From the NCBI GenBank assembly GCA_018056165.1, contig JAGPGD010000013.1, positions 1 to 48,753 of the forward strand: a DNA stretch of 48,753 nt, in the 5' to 3' direction. Of the stretch, positions 35,636-44,938 are shown piece after piece. This stretch comes from Paludibacteraceae bacterium. GTDB taxonomy: Bacteria > Bacteroidota > Bacteroidia > Bacteroidales > Paludibacteraceae. The notes beneath the pieces are model-generated. The model had not been told where the DNA came from, searched no databases, and saw only the letters and a list, made by a program, of their open reading frames with translations. The first letter of the stretch is position 1. Each line of letters starts with the position of its first letter. The translations under genes were made by a program, and so were the position numbers.

Positions 35636-37324
35636 ATGAAAATTACAGGTGCAAAAGCATTAATGGAATCATTATTGCAAGAAGGAGTAAATACTATTTT
35701 TGGTTATCCCGGAGGAGCGATATTGCCAGTTTTTGATGCTTTGTATGATTACGATAAGGAAATCAAACATATTCTGGCACGCCATGAACAGGGTGCAGTA
35801 CATGCTGCTGAAGGCTATGCTCGTGTATCAGGTAAAGTTGGTGTATCCATTATTACTTCGGGTCCTGCAGCTACCAATGCTATTACAGGCATAAGCGATG
35901 CAATGCTGGATAGTGTTCCGCTGGTAGTCATTACCGGTCAAGTTGGTGCAGGATTATTAGGCAGCGATGCTTTCCAGGAAATCGACGTCATTGGGATCAC
36001 GCAGCCTATTACCAAGTGGGCTTATCAAATTCGAAGAGCTGAAGATGTCGCGTGGGCGATAGCTCGTGCCTTTTATATTGCCAAAAGTGGACGTCCAGGA
36101 CCAGTGGTTCTTGATTTTACGAAAAATGCTCAGTCTGAAGAAGTAGAATTTATTTATAAACCTTGCAAATTCATTCGCAGTTACATACCTGTTCCAGAAC
36201 TGAATCCTTCTCAAATCGAAGTTGCAGCACAAATTATTAATTCAGCTCAAAAACCGTTAGCAATTGTCGGACACGGTGTAATTATAGGAGAAGCAGAAAC
36301 AGAATTAAAGGAATTTCTGGAAAAAGCAGATATTCCAGCGGCATGGACCTTATTAGGTGCTTCAGCCATGCCTACTGATTTTCGTTTAAACATGGGATTT
36401 ATAGGGATGCATGGGAATGTTGCTCCAAACATGAAAACCAATGAATGTGATGTTTTAATTGCCATAGGAATGCGTTTTGATGATCGAGTAACAGGCGATT
36501 TGAATACTTATGCAAAACAGGCAAAAATTATTCATATTGATATCGATGCTGCTGAAATAAACAAAAATGTGAAAGTAGATGCTCCTGTGTTAGCTTCGGT
36601 TAAAGATGCATTGCCAGCTTTGACAAAATTAATAAAACCAGCCAAACATCAAGAATGGATTGCTTCTTTTAAAGAATATACAGATCTTGAATTTGAAAAA
36701 GTTATTCAACGTGAAATTTTCCCTCAATCGGGCAAAATAACAATGGGAGAAGTAATTCATAAAGTTTCAGAAGCTACAGGGAAAAATGCCATTTGCGTTA
36801 CCGATGTGGGGCAAAACCAGATGGCGGCTGCTCGGTATTTTGGGTTTACGAAAAGTCGAAGCTTAATTACTTCCGGAGGATTAGGAACAATGGGTTTCGG
36901 ACTGCCGGCTGCTATTGGTGCAAAAATAGCTGCTCCAGACCGTACTGTTTGCCTTTTTGCTGGCGATGGCGGATTTCAGATGACTATCCAGGAACTGGGA
37001 ACCATTATGGAACATCAAATTGGTGTAAAAATGATCGTTTTAGACAATCAATTTCTGGGAATGGTACGTCAATGGCAAGAATTATTCTATGAAGAAAGAT
37101 ATTCCTTTACCAGAATGAAAAATCCTGATTTTGTTGCAATAGGGAAAGCTTATAACATAGATGGTAGATGGGTCACAGAAAGAGAACAACTGGATGAAGC
37201 AATAGCCGATATGCTAAAAGATGATAAACCCTATTTATTGGCAGTAAAAGTAGAAAAGAAAGGAATGATCTATCCAATGATACCTGCAGGAACAACTGTT
37301 ACTAATATTATCTTAGGAGATTGA
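35636..37324 (+). CDS. ilvB: Acetolactate synthase, catalytic (large) subunit
   Basis: Joins two pyruvates, or pyruvate and 2-oxobutyrate, to acetolactate or acetohydroxybutyrate using thiamine diphosphate and FAD. The 562-residue protein has the N-terminal GYPGGAILPVFDAL with the catalytic Glu in HEQGAVHAAEGYAR, the central FAD region (GMRFDDRVTG), and the TPP/Mg motif GDGGFQMTIQEL with a second ligand segment LDNQFLGMVRQWQ. It follows ilvD by 73 bp and is followed by its regulatory subunit. Confidence 0.96.
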   Translation: MKITGAKALMESLLQEGVNTIFGYPGGAILPVFDALYDYDKEIKHILARHEQGAVHAAEGYARVSGKVGVSIITSGPAATNAITGISDAMLDSVPLVVITGQVGAGLLGSDAFQEIDVIGITQPITKWAYQIRRAEDVAWAIARAFYIAKSGRPGPVVLDFTKNAQSEEVEFIYKPCKFIRSYIPVPELNPSQIEVAAQIINSAQKPLAIVGHGVIIGEAETELKEFLEKADIPAAWTLLGASAMPTDFRLNMGFIGMHGNVAPNMKTNECDVLIAIGMRFDDRVTGDLNTYAKQAKIIHIDIDAAEINKNVKVDAPVLASVKDALPALTKLIKPAKHQEWIASFKEYTDLEFEKVIQREIFPQSGKITMGEVIHKVSEATGKNAICVTDVGQNQMAAARYFGFTKSRSLITSGGLGTMGFGLPAAIGAKIAAPDRTVCLFAGDGGFQMTIQELGTIMEHQIGVKMIVLDNQFLGMVRQWQELFYEERYSFTRMKNPDFVAIGKAYNIDGRWVTEREQLDEAIADMLKDDKPYLLAVKVEKKGMIYPMIPAGTTVTNIILGD

Positions 37325-37406
37325 AATAAATTCTATTTGTTTTATTTTCATGCTTATTTAAAATAGAAAAAATAGATATAAAAAATTTATTAATCAAATT
37401 CTCAAC

Positions 37407-37961
37407 ATGGAAAATACAACCTTATATACGATTATTATTTTTTCAGAAAATAAGGTAGGCGTTTTAAATCAGATTACAGTAATTTTTACACGACGAGGCT
37501 TGAACATCGAGACTTTATCAGTATCTCCTTCTGCCATACCAGGAATCCATAAATTTACTATTACTGTTTTTACTACGGAAGAAGTGGTTAAAAAAGTTGT
37601 CCAACAAATTGATAAAAGAGTTGATATTTTAAAAGCTTATTATAATACCGATGATGATTTGGTTCATCAAGAAATTGCTTTGTACAAAGTAGCAACAGAT
37701 AAATTACTAGCGATGGGTTCCATTGAAGGTTTGATACGTAAATATCAAATTCATATTCTCGAAATAACTGAAAATTGTGTGGTTTTTGAAAAAACGGGAC
37801 ATTATGAAGATACTCAAAAACTTTTCGAAGAATTAAGCCAGACAATTGGAGTGTTGCAATTTATTCGTTCGGGACGTATAGCTATCACTAAATCAAAAGT
37901 AGAACGATTAAGTGATATGCTCGAAGAATTAAAAAAGTTAGAAGAAAAAATAGATAAGTAA
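37407..37961 (+). CDS. ilvN: Acetolactate synthase, regulatory (small) subunit
   Basis: Gives the IlvB enzyme full activity and feedback inhibition by branched-chain amino acids. The 184-residue protein has an N-terminal ACT domain (about 1-78) with FSENKVGVLNQITVIFTRRG and LNIETLSVSPS, then the ALS_ss_C domain (about 80-165) with KVATDKLLA and QFIRSGRIAITKS. The size is close to the usual 160-190 aa. It follows ilvB by about 80 bp in the same operon. Confidence 0.93.
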   Translation: MENTTLYTIIIFSENKVGVLNQITVIFTRRGLNIETLSVSPSAIPGIHKFTITVFTTEEVVKKVVQQIDKRVDILKAYYNTDDDLVHQEIALYKVATDKLLAMGSIEGLIRKYQIHILEITENCVVFEKTGHYEDTQKLFEELSQTIGVLQFIRSGRIAITKSKVERLSDMLEELKKLEEKIDK

Positions 37962-37969
37962 TCGGTTTT

Positions 37970-38012
37970 TTAATCAATAGAATTCCTCGAGGCTTGCCTC
38001 GGGATTATTCAT
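37970..38012 (-). repeat. 43-bp palindromic repeat, copy 3
   Basis: Reverse orientation relative to copies 1 and 2, lying between ilvN and ilvC. The core stem is CTCGAGGC-TT-GCCTCGGG, eight pairs with one G-U. It is not followed by a T tract, so it is not a normal terminator. Confidence 0.85.
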
Positions 38013-38142
38013 TAAAAAAATAAATTTTTTATCAGAAAAAATTATTTGTGTAATAACAATTAAGATACTAATTTTAACTTTAAAATAAAAGTTTTAGAAT
38101 AAACAATTTTAATATTTTTTAATTTTTAAAAATAAAATAAAG

Positions 38143-39192
38143 ATGGCAAAAATTAATTTTGGCGGTGTTATCGAAGATGTGGTAACCCGCGAAGAGTTTC
38201 CATTAAGCAAGGCTTTGGAAGTATTAAAAGATGAAGTTATTGCAGTAATAGGTTATGGTGTACAGGGTCCTGCACAATCAATGAATTTACGTGATAATGG
38301 CTTCAATGTTATTGTTGGTCAGGCTCCAGAATTCAAGAATGACTGGGATAAAGCTGTTAACGACGGCTGGGTTCCAGGCAAAACTTTATTTTCAGTGGAA
38401 GAAGCTGCATCCAAAGGCACTATTATTCAATATTTAGTTTCTGATGCTGCTCAAAGAATTTTATGGCCAACTATTAAGCCGTATCTTACCAAAGGAAAAG
38501 CTTTATATTTTTCACATGGTTTTTCAATTACTTATAAAGATTATACTGGAGTTGTACCTCCTGCTGATATTGATGTAATTATGGTTGCTCCTAAAGGTTC
38601 TGGAACGAGCGTGCGTAGAAATTTCTTAGCTGGTTCAGGCATCAATAGTAGTTTTGCTGTATTTCAAGATGCAACAGGAAAAGCTTTGGAACGTACTTTA
38701 GCTCTTGGCATTGGTATAGGCTCAGGATATCTTTTCCCAACTACTTTTGAAAAAGAAGTATTTAGTGATCTTACTGGTGAAAGAGGCGTTTTGATGGGTG
38801 CTCTTGCCGGAATCATGGACGCTCAATATGAAGTGCTCAGAAAAAATGGTCATAGCCCTTCAGAAGCTTTCAACGAAACAGTTGAGGAACTTACCCAAAG
38901 CCTTATCCGTTTGGTCGACGAAAAAGGTATGGATTGGATGTATGCCAACTGCTCAGCTACTGCACAACGTGGTGCACTTGATTGGCGTCCAAAATTTAAA
39001 GAAGCTGTAATGCCTGTTTTTGAAGATCTTTACCAAAGAGTAAAAGATGGTAGAGAATGCAAACGTGTATTGGAATCTACTGGTGTTAAGAATTATAAGG
39101 AATTGCTTGACAAGGAATTGAAAGAAATGCGCGAAAGTGAAATTTGGGCTGCAGGGGCTGAAGTTAGAAAATTACGTCCAAAAACTAACTAA
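38143..39192 (+). CDS. ilvC: Ketol-acid reductoisomerase
   Basis: Isomerises and reduces acetolactate or acetohydroxybutyrate to the dihydroxy acids, using NAD(P)H and Mg2+. The 349-residue protein has the dinucleotide motif VIGYGVQGPAQSMNLRDNG (about 32-50), then IMVAPKGSGTSVRRNF with the substrate-binding Lys, and the C-terminal helical domain with DLTGERGVLMGAL and EAFNETVEELTQSL. It is the last ilv gene, 181 bp after ilvN with a palindromic repeat in the gap, and ends at a strong terminator. The spacing leaves room for an internal promoter, but none is clear. Confidence 0.96.
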   Translation: MAKINFGGVIEDVVTREEFPLSKALEVLKDEVIAVIGYGVQGPAQSMNLRDNGFNVIVGQAPEFKNDWDKAVNDGWVPGKTLFSVEEAASKGTIIQYLVSDAAQRILWPTIKPYLTKGKALYFSHGFSITYKDYTGVVPPADIDVIMVAPKGSGTSVRRNFLAGSGINSSFAVFQDATGKALERTLALGIGIGSGYLFPTTFEKEVFSDLTGERGVLMGALAGIMDAQYEVLRKNGHSPSEAFNETVEELTQSLIRLVDEKGMDWMYANCSATAQRGALDWRPKFKEAVMPVFEDLYQRVKDGRECKRVLESTGVKNYKELLDKELKEMRESEIWAAGAEVRKLRPKTN

Positions 39193-39217
39193 TTAATTTA
39201 TAGTTTTTTCATAATTT

Positions 39218-39259
39218 AAAAGTCTTGTTTCATCACACTTGTTGAGACAAGACTTTTTT
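39218..39259 (+). terminator. Terminator of the ilv operon
   Basis: AAAAGTCTTGT (39218-39228) pairs perfectly with ACAAGACTTTT (39247-39257) and the helix ends in a T run. It is 26 bp past the ilvC stop and also faces the convergent ispE. Confidence 0.88.
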
Positions 39260-39339
39260 ATTCTTTCCCAGCTAAAACTTGATTTCAAAAAGTTATATTG
39301 TTGATTCACTATACATTATATGCAATTAAATTTTATGCA

Positions 39340-40155
39340 TTATGCTAATTGGATAAGGGAAAGGAAAAAGTTTCTAAAATTTTTATTTTTTCCGGGTTTT
39401 TCATCAAAAATTCCATAAATGGTCGATCCTGAACCTGACATGGAAGCATAAAGAGCTCCCATTTTGTATAGATTTTCTTTGATATTTGCTAAAATGGGAT
39501 AACGTTCAAAAAGAGGATCTTCAAAATCATTTTTTATTAAATTTTTCCACTCTGTGATTGGTTTATAAATATTTTCTTCCAGAGAAATTTCTGGTTTTCG
39601 CACTTTTACCAGTGAATAAGCTTCAGCAGTTGAAACAGATATGGGTGGTTTTACTAAAAGCAGATAAAAATTTTTTAAATTTAGGGATATTGGCTTAAAA
39701 ATGTTTCCTTTCCCAACAGCAAAGACAGGCTGATTATGAATAAAAAAGGCACAATCTGCTCCCAATTTTGCAGCTAACGACTCAAGTTCCTGAGTGCTGA
39801 GGTTTAAATTAAATAATTGATTAAGAGCTTTTAATGTAAAAGCTGCATCGGCTGAGCCTCCACCAAGTCCAGCAGCAGAAGGAATTTTTTTGTCCAGCAT
39901 AATTTTAACTGGAGGAATATGATAACTATTATGTAGCAGTTGGTAAGCTTTAAAAACCAAATTGTTCTCAGGATTTCCTTCAATTGCTAAACCAGAAGTT
40001 GAAAAAACAGGTTTATCATTTTCTATTGGTTTAATTTCCAATCTATCATAAAGCCCTATCGGATAAAAAACTGTTTCAATAGAGTGATAACTATCTGGCA
40101 AATATTCTATTACATTTAATCCTATATTGATTTTAGCATTGGGATAAACAATCAT
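39340..40155 (-). CDS. ispE: 4-diphosphocytidyl-2-C-methyl-D-erythritol kinase
   Basis: GHMP-family kinase of the MEP pathway that phosphorylates CDP-methylerythritol at the 2-hydroxyl. It has PNAKINIGLNV (substrate Lys region) at the N-terminus, the ATP loop PSAAGLGGGSADAAFTLKAL, and the C-terminal MSGSGSTIYGIF. The reading frame is open to a TTG at 40200, but the ATG at 40155 (MIVYPNAKINI) places the conserved first strand directly at the N-terminus and is preferred; that gives 271 residues. It converges with ilvC and is a single gene; dxs of the same pathway is 6 kb away. Confidence 0.94.
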   Translation of the reverse strand: MIVYPNAKINIGLNVIEYLPDSYHSIETVFYPIGLYDRLEIKPIENDKPVFSTSGLAIEGNPENNLVFKAYQLLHNSYHIPPVKIMLDKKIPSAAGLGGGSADAAFTLKALNQLFNLNLSTQELESLAAKLGADCAFFIHNQPVFAVGKGNIFKPISLNLKNFYLLLVKPPISVSTAEAYSLVKVRKPEISLEENIYKPITEWKNLIKNDFEDPLFERYPILANIKENLYKMGALYASMSGSGSTIYGIFDEKPGKNKNFRNFFLSLIQLA

Positions 40156-40592
40156 TGATTTAATTTTAAAACAAAAATTACCAAAAAACAAATTTATCAA
40201 TAATTTAAATGCAGTTATTATTTTAAAGTTAAAAAATTTTTTAATCTTTTCTATAACGAATGTTGTTTATCTTGTGATAATTTTAAAGGAAAAAATTAAT
40301 GGAGTAAATTAATCTGAACAAAAATATTAAATTTGCGTTTTTAATCAAAAGAATTCCTCGAGGCTTGCCTCGAGATTATTTATTTAAAACTTTAAAAATT
40401 AATTGCACTAAACATCTTATTTATTCGGTTTTTGGAAATCCTCAAATATTGGGATAGTTTATTACTTAGTTTTTAAATTTCCGATAAATTTTATTGAACA
40501 TTTGTATTAATATAGTGTGAATAATTTTTTAATCCTTCTAAGGAATGAATAACAAATTAGCTTTCATTCTCGTTATTCGATAAAAAGAAAGG
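40156..40592. other. Intergenic region between ispE and the methyltransferase
   Basis: About 440 bp of AT-rich DNA. It holds palindromic repeat copy 4 (40341) and an inverted repeat GAATAAC (40547-40553) / GTTATTC (40572-40578) just before the methyltransferase start. It also contains a poor -7-like TAAATTTG (40328-40335) without a -33 box. No coding ORF is seen. Confidence 0.6.
40341..40383 (-). repeat. 43-bp palindromic repeat, copy 4
   Basis: Same orientation as copy 3. The core is a perfect 8-bp palindromic stem, CTCGAGGC-TT-GCCTCGAG, flanked by the conserved TTAATCAAAAGAATTC arm on the left. It lies in the gap between ispE and the methyltransferase. Confidence 0.85.
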
Positions 40593-41372
40593 ATGAAGCG
40601 AATCCGAGATTTTTATAAATATATTGTTTTTTGGTTTTCCGCCGTTAACACGCATGGTTTTGGTGTTCATTCTCCTTTTATCTATCATTTTATTTCTTTT
40701 ATTATAGAAGAAAAAAATCCCTATTATATCTTCAAGAAAATTGAATCTTTGCGTTCAAAATTATTAAAAGATAAAAGGAAAATTAAAATAAATGATTTTG
40801 GTACAGGAAATAACAGGATCAGCACTGTTCGGGAAATTGCACGTCATCAATTAAAATCGGCAAAATATGGACAATTATTTTTCAGAATCGCTGAAAACAA
40901 TAAAGTTCAGAATGTTTTGGAATTGGGCACTTCATTGGGTGTTACCACAGCTTATTTGGCAAGTGCTTCTTCTCAAATCAATTGTATTACATTAGAAGGA
41001 TGTTCTGAAGTTGCAGAAATTGCCAGAGAGAATTTTTCTTGTCTTGATATATCGAATATCAAAATTGTTGTTGGAAATATTGATCAAACGCTTAAAAATG
41101 CATTGGATGAATTCGAAAGTCTGGATTTAGTATTTATTGATGCCAATCATCGCTCTACAGCCTTATTGAATTATTTCGAACAATGTTTAACAAAGATACA
41201 TACTAATAGTATTTTATTAATTGATGATATTTACTGGTCAACCGACATGGAAAAAGCATGGAAAAAAATAAAAGAGAATCCACATGTAACGGCGACAATT
41301 GATCTTTTTCATACGGGGATTGTTTTTTTTAATCCTCACTTATACAAAAAACATTATAAAGTACGTTTCTAA
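40593..41372 (+). CDS. Class I SAM-dependent methyltransferase
   Basis: A 259-residue protein. A Bacteroidota-type N-terminal helical segment (residues 1-75, containing THGFGVHSPFIYHFIS) precedes a Rossmann methyltransferase core. Motif I is VLELGTSLGVTTAYLAS (about 109-125), with CITLEGCSEVAEIAREN after it. The motif IV-like strand is LDLVFIDANHRSTALLNYF, followed by LIDDIYWSTDMEKAW. The arrangement is close to caffeoyl-CoA O-methyltransferase-like enzymes. The substrate is unknown. It begins a run of plus-strand genes leading to the secretion cluster; the gap to the next gene is 131 bp. Confidence 0.82.
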   Translation: MKRIRDFYKYIVFWFSAVNTHGFGVHSPFIYHFISFIIEEKNPYYIFKKIESLRSKLLKDKRKIKINDFGTGNNRISTVREIARHQLKSAKYGQLFFRIAENNKVQNVLELGTSLGVTTAYLASASSQINCITLEGCSEVAEIARENFSCLDISNIKIVVGNIDQTLKNALDEFESLDLVFIDANHRSTALLNYFEQCLTKIHTNSILLIDDIYWSTDMEKAWKKIKENPHVTATIDLFHTGIVFFNPHLYKKHYKVRF

Positions 41373-41503
41373 ATTCATAACTTACAATAAGAGTTTTTCA
41401 AAAGTTAATAAACAAAAAATCAAATTCATTGTTACGTACTAAGAGAAAACATTAAAAATGAAAACTTTCTAAAACTTCCTTCAAATCAACAAGAACAGTC
41501 AAG

Positions 41504-42055
41504 ATGAAATTATATACTAAAAAAGGTGACAAGGGACAAACAAGTTTGCGTGGCAACACAATGATACTGAAAAATCATGTTCGCCTCGAAGCGTATGGAA
41601 CTATTGATGAATTAAATTCATTTATTGGTCTATTAATGACATTTTCACTAGACGAATCAAACCTGAATTATTTAAAACGACTTCAAAATAATTTATTTAC
41701 TATTGGTTCAAATTTAGCAACCGATACCTCAAAAATACCTTTGACCAAAACTTCTATATTAGAAAGTGAAGAAATAACTTTTATTGAACAAGAAATTGAT
41801 CGCCTCACCGAAGCAGTACCTCCTATAAAAGAATTTATTTTACCTGGCGGTACCACAGTTGCTGCTATAAGCCATATTTGCCGTACTGTCGCTCGACGAG
41901 CCGAAAGAAGACTTTATGATTTAAATCAGGAGGAAATGGTTGATAAACGCATTCTAATATATATCAATCGCTTGTCTGATTATTTTTTTGCTTTATCGCG
42001 TTTTATTAATCACCAGAATGGGATAAAAGATATTTTTTGTGAAAAAAAGGAGTAA
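41504..42055 (+). CDS. Cob(I)alamin adenosyltransferase, PduO type
   Basis: Transfers the adenosyl group of ATP to cob(I)alamin or cob(I)yrinate to make coenzyme B12. The 183-residue protein begins MKLYTKKGDKGQTSL, the PduO ATP-binding loop, followed by YGTIDELNSFIG, then FILPGGTTVAAISHICRTVARRAERR, where the Arg residues bind ATP. The length matches. No cobalamin riboswitch or other B12 gene is visible near it. It is 63 bp before the DUF2795 gene. Confidence 0.92.
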   Translation: MKLYTKKGDKGQTSLRGNTMILKNHVRLEAYGTIDELNSFIGLLMTFSLDESNLNYLKRLQNNLFTIGSNLATDTSKIPLTKTSILESEEITFIEQEIDRLTEAVPPIKEFILPGGTTVAAISHICRTVARRAERRLYDLNQEEMVDKRILIYINRLSDYFFALSRFINHQNGIKDIFCEKKE

Positions 42056-42118
42056 ACTGAAAATTTTTTATATATTTTTGCGCGTTATTATGAAATAACA
42101 ATTTTAAAAACTTAATCT

Positions 42119-42340
42119 ATGTATTGGACATTAGAATTAGCTTCTAAAATTGAAGATGCCCCATGGCCAGCTACCAAAGATGAATTAATTGACTATGCCA
42201 TTCGTTCAGGAGCTCCTTTAGAAGTAATTGAAAATTTGCAGGAAATAGAAGATGAAGGAGAAATTTATGAATCAATTGAAGATATATGGCCTGATTATCC
42301 TAGCAAAGAAGATTTTTTCTTCAATGAAGATGAATATTAA
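42119..42340 (+). CDS. DUF2795 domain-containing small protein
   Basis: A 73-residue acidic protein. It has the DUF2795 pattern of a short helical domain: WPATKDELIDYAIRSGAPLE followed by a helix (VIENLQEIEDEGEIYESIED) and an acidic tail (DFFFNEDEY). It is conserved in Bacteroidota. The function is not known; the fold is expected to be a small helical domain. It sits between the adenosyltransferase and the secretion cluster, with probable separate transcription from the latter. Confidence 0.8.
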   Translation: MYWTLELASKIEDAPWPATKDELIDYAIRSGAPLEVIENLQEIEDEGEIYESIEDIWPDYPSKEDFFFNEDEY

Positions 42341-42375
42341 TTTTAATCCTAATTTTATCTTAAAAAAATTATACT

Positions 42376-42383
42376 TATTTTTG
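42376..42383 (+). promoter_or_regulatory. Candidate -7 box upstream of the type IX secretion operon
   Basis: TATTTTTG matches TAnnTTTG. It is about 120 nt before the porP start, leaving a long leader. The upstream TTTT/TTTA at the -33 spacing is only a partial match. Confidence 0.4.
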
Positions 42384-42505
42384 CTGGAGTCAAACTTTAA
42401 AACAAAAAAATAAGAGGATACAATTTTTTTGTTAATTTAAAGTTAATTTTAAGAGAATAGTCGTTTTTCTTACATATGGGAAGGGACAAAAAGGAAATGT
42501 AACCT

Positions 42506-43453
42506 ATGAAAAAAATTGTGCTGCTAATTTTGTTTTCCTTTGTTTCAATAGGTGTCATTGTTTCCCAAACCGATTCCCAGTTAAGTCAATATATGTTTAA
42601 CCCATCAATTTATAATCCTGCAGCGGCAGGAGAAAATGAAATGATGGAGATTTCGTGGCAACATCGTATTCAGTGGGTAGGAATTCCAAATGCAGGGCAA
42701 TCAAGCTTTTATAACGTTAATTCCCCTGTAAATTTGTTTTCAAATCAACATGGTATAGGGCTTCAGATAGTTAATGAAAATATAGGACTGTTTTCTAATC
42801 TGGATTTTCATTTTCAATATGCTTTTAAGAAAGCCTTGTCAGGAGGAATTTTAAGTATTGGAGCTTCGTTAGGTTTTCTGGATATTGGATTTAAAGGAGA
42901 TAGTGTTCATTTCCCTACAATAGGTGAATATTATGAGTCAAATGATCCTTTAATTCCTACCACAAGTGTCTCAGGAATTAGTTTTGATGTTGGTTTGGGT
43001 GTTTGGTATTCAAATACAAAAGGTTATGCTGGTTTTTCTTATGCTCATTTAAATCAACCAGTAATTAATTGGGGAGAAAATTTAGCATATAAACAAGTTG
43101 GAACTCTTTATTTAACAGGTGGTTACAATTGGGTATTGAATGATCCAAAATATATTATCAAACCAAGCTTGTTATTTAAAAGTGATCTTAACTCATATCA
43201 GGTAGATATATCAGCCTTTTTAGAATATAATAGCAAATATTGGGGAGGTCTTTCTTATCGTTTTCAAGATGCTATCGTGTTGTTTGGAGGGATTAATGCT
43301 ATTGCTGGTTTAATTATTGGCTATTCTTACGATCTTCCTGTATCGCAGATAATTCGAGGAAGTTCAGGCTCGCATGAATTTTTAATAGCCTATAATTTTG
43401 ATATTAAATTAAATAAAGCAAAACATAAACACAAAAGTATTCGTATTTTATAA
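42506..43453 (+). CDS. porP: PorP/SprF-family type IX secretion membrane protein
   Basis: Outer-membrane protein linked to the type IX secretion system. The 315-residue protein has a signal peptide (MKKIVLLILFSFVSIGVIVS) and the family start SQLSQYMFNPSIYNPAAAG, then the beta-barrel. Typical stretches are WQHRIQWVGIPNAGQSSFYN, GGILSIGASLGFLDIGF, GGLSYRFQDAIVLFGGINA and the GYSYDLP segment. It is the first gene of the porP-porK-porL-porM-porN order known from Porphyromonas gingivalis. The next gene starts 43 bp downstream. Confidence 0.93.
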   Translation: MKKIVLLILFSFVSIGVIVSQTDSQLSQYMFNPSIYNPAAAGENEMMEISWQHRIQWVGIPNAGQSSFYNVNSPVNLFSNQHGIGLQIVNENIGLFSNLDFHFQYAFKKALSGGILSIGASLGFLDIGFKGDSVHFPTIGEYYESNDPLIPTTSVSGISFDVGLGVWYSNTKGYAGFSYAHLNQPVINWGENLAYKQVGTLYLTGGYNWVLNDPKYIIKPSLLFKSDLNSYQVDISAFLEYNSKYWGGLSYRFQDAIVLFGGINAIAGLIIGYSYDLPVSQIIRGSSGSHEFLIAYNFDIKLNKAKHKHKSIRIL

Positions 43454-43496
43454 CTTTAATTTGATCTACAAGTTTTTTATTTAAAAACATACAAGA

Positions 43497-44873
43497 ATGA
43501 AAAAATTTCTTTTCTTTATTATCGTTAGTTGCATAGGCTCTTTATTATTTATCGGGTGCAATAAGCCTGCAGGTGAATTGGTTGGAATAGGAACCAAAGG
43601 CACTTTTCATGAAGCAAATCCTTATGGAATGGTTCTTATCAAAAAAGGAACTTTTTTAATGGGAGCTAATGATCAATCTGCAATTGGAGCAATCAACGAC
43701 AAATCAATCCAGGTAACGGTAGATGCTTTCTGGATGGATCAGACAGAAATAACGAATGATGAATACAAGCAGTTTGTAAATTGGGTTCGTGATTCTATCG
43801 CACTTCGCTCATTAGTGATAGCTGGCAGAGATGAGTTTCGCTTGAAATTAAAAAACCAAGAAGATTTACCACCTGAAATAGCTCCTTTAAATTGGAAAGT
43901 AAAAATTCCATGGAATTCTAAAGATGAAGAAATAACTGATATTTTAAATTCTTTTTATTATGAAAGTGAAAATGAACTTTCTACAAAAAGACAAATTAAT
44001 CCCGATAAATTAAAATATAAATATGAATGGGTTAATTATGATCAGGCTGCGTTGGCAAAAAACAAATATGATGTAAATACAGGAGCTTATCCTGCTGAAG
44101 CCAAAGTCAGAGTGGATACTTCATTTGTAGACGAAAATGGCGTGATTCATCATCAGACTATTGAACGAAAGTTGAAAACTCGGAGAGATTTAATTTCTAC
44201 CAAAATAGTCAATATTTATCCTGATACTATTATGTGGATCAGAGATTTTCAATATGCTTACAATGATCCCAAAATGCAGATGTATTTTTCTCATCCAGGG
44301 TTTGCACAATATCCTGTAGTGGGTGTTACCTGGGAACAAGCTCAAGCGTTCTGCCATTGGCGAACACATTTATTTAACAGCAAAAGTAGCGTGAGTGCTC
44401 AAGATTACCGTTTACCTACTGAAGCCGAATGGGAATATGCTGCACGGGGTGGTCAACCAATGGCACTTTATCCCTGGGGTGGAAATTATGTAAGAGACAA
44501 AAGAGGCTGTTTTATGGCAAACTTTAAACCTATGAGAGGTAACTATACCGAAGACACAGGAACAACTACTATGAAAGTGGGTTCATTTCTTCCCAATGAT
44601 TTTGGCTTATACGATATGGCTGGAAATGTTGCTGAATGGACATCAACTGCTTACAATGTATCAAGTAATAATTTGGTGTACGATATTAATCCCAGTTTTC
44701 AATATAATGCTAAAAATAGTGACCCCGATGTACTAAAACGTAAAGTGGTAAAAGGAGGTTCATGGAAAGATATTGCTTATTATTTACAATGTGGAACAAG
44801 AACTTATGAATACCAATATGAAAGCCGTCCTTACATTGGATTTAGGTGTGTAAGATCATATAATGGGGATTAG
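43497..44873 (+). CDS. porK: Type IX secretion lipoprotein PorK/GldK
   Basis: Outer-membrane-anchored lipoprotein that forms the periplasmic ring with PorN. The 458-residue protein has a lipoprotein signal peptide ending in a lipobox-like FIGC with Cys21 (IGSLLFIGC). The body is a formylglycine-generating-enzyme/sulfatase-modifying fold: KKGTFLMGANDQSA, FWMDQTEITNDEYKQF, QDYRLPTEAEWEYAARGG and a C-terminal FRCVRS. The family keeps the FGE fold but is structural, not catalytic. It is followed 65 bp later by porL. Confidence 0.95.
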   Translation: MKKFLFFIIVSCIGSLLFIGCNKPAGELVGIGTKGTFHEANPYGMVLIKKGTFLMGANDQSAIGAINDKSIQVTVDAFWMDQTEITNDEYKQFVNWVRDSIALRSLVIAGRDEFRLKLKNQEDLPPEIAPLNWKVKIPWNSKDEEITDILNSFYYESENELSTKRQINPDKLKYKYEWVNYDQAALAKNKYDVNTGAYPAEAKVRVDTSFVDENGVIHHQTIERKLKTRRDLISTKIVNIYPDTIMWIRDFQYAYNDPKMQMYFSHPGFAQYPVVGVTWEQAQAFCHWRTHLFNSKSSVSAQDYRLPTEAEWEYAARGGQPMALYPWGGNYVRDKRGCFMANFKPMRGNYTEDTGTTTMKVGSFLPNDFGLYDMAGNVAEWTSTAYNVSSNNLVYDINPSFQYNAKNSDPDVLKRKVVKGGSWKDIAYYLQCGTRTYEYQYESRPYIGFRCVRSYNGD

Positions 44874-44938
44874 CTTTTTCAAAATACATTAAAAAGAATA
44901 ATTTAATTATTTTCTAAAACAACTTAAAAAAAATAGTT

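Noticed and set aside
37970..38012. Palindromic repeat copy 3 as a terminator of ilvN
   Set aside because: No T tract follows, and the same unit occurs elsewhere upstream of genes, so it is a repeat.
40541..40553. Fifth, partial copy of the 43-bp repeat (AATGAATAAC)
   Set aside because: Only about ten bases match the left end and the palindromic core is missing; chance is likely in AT-rich DNA.
41373..41503. Cobalamin riboswitch before the PduO-type adenosyltransferase
   Set aside because: The gap is 131 bp, AT-rich and lacks any B12-box-like segment or GC-rich multi-stem fold.
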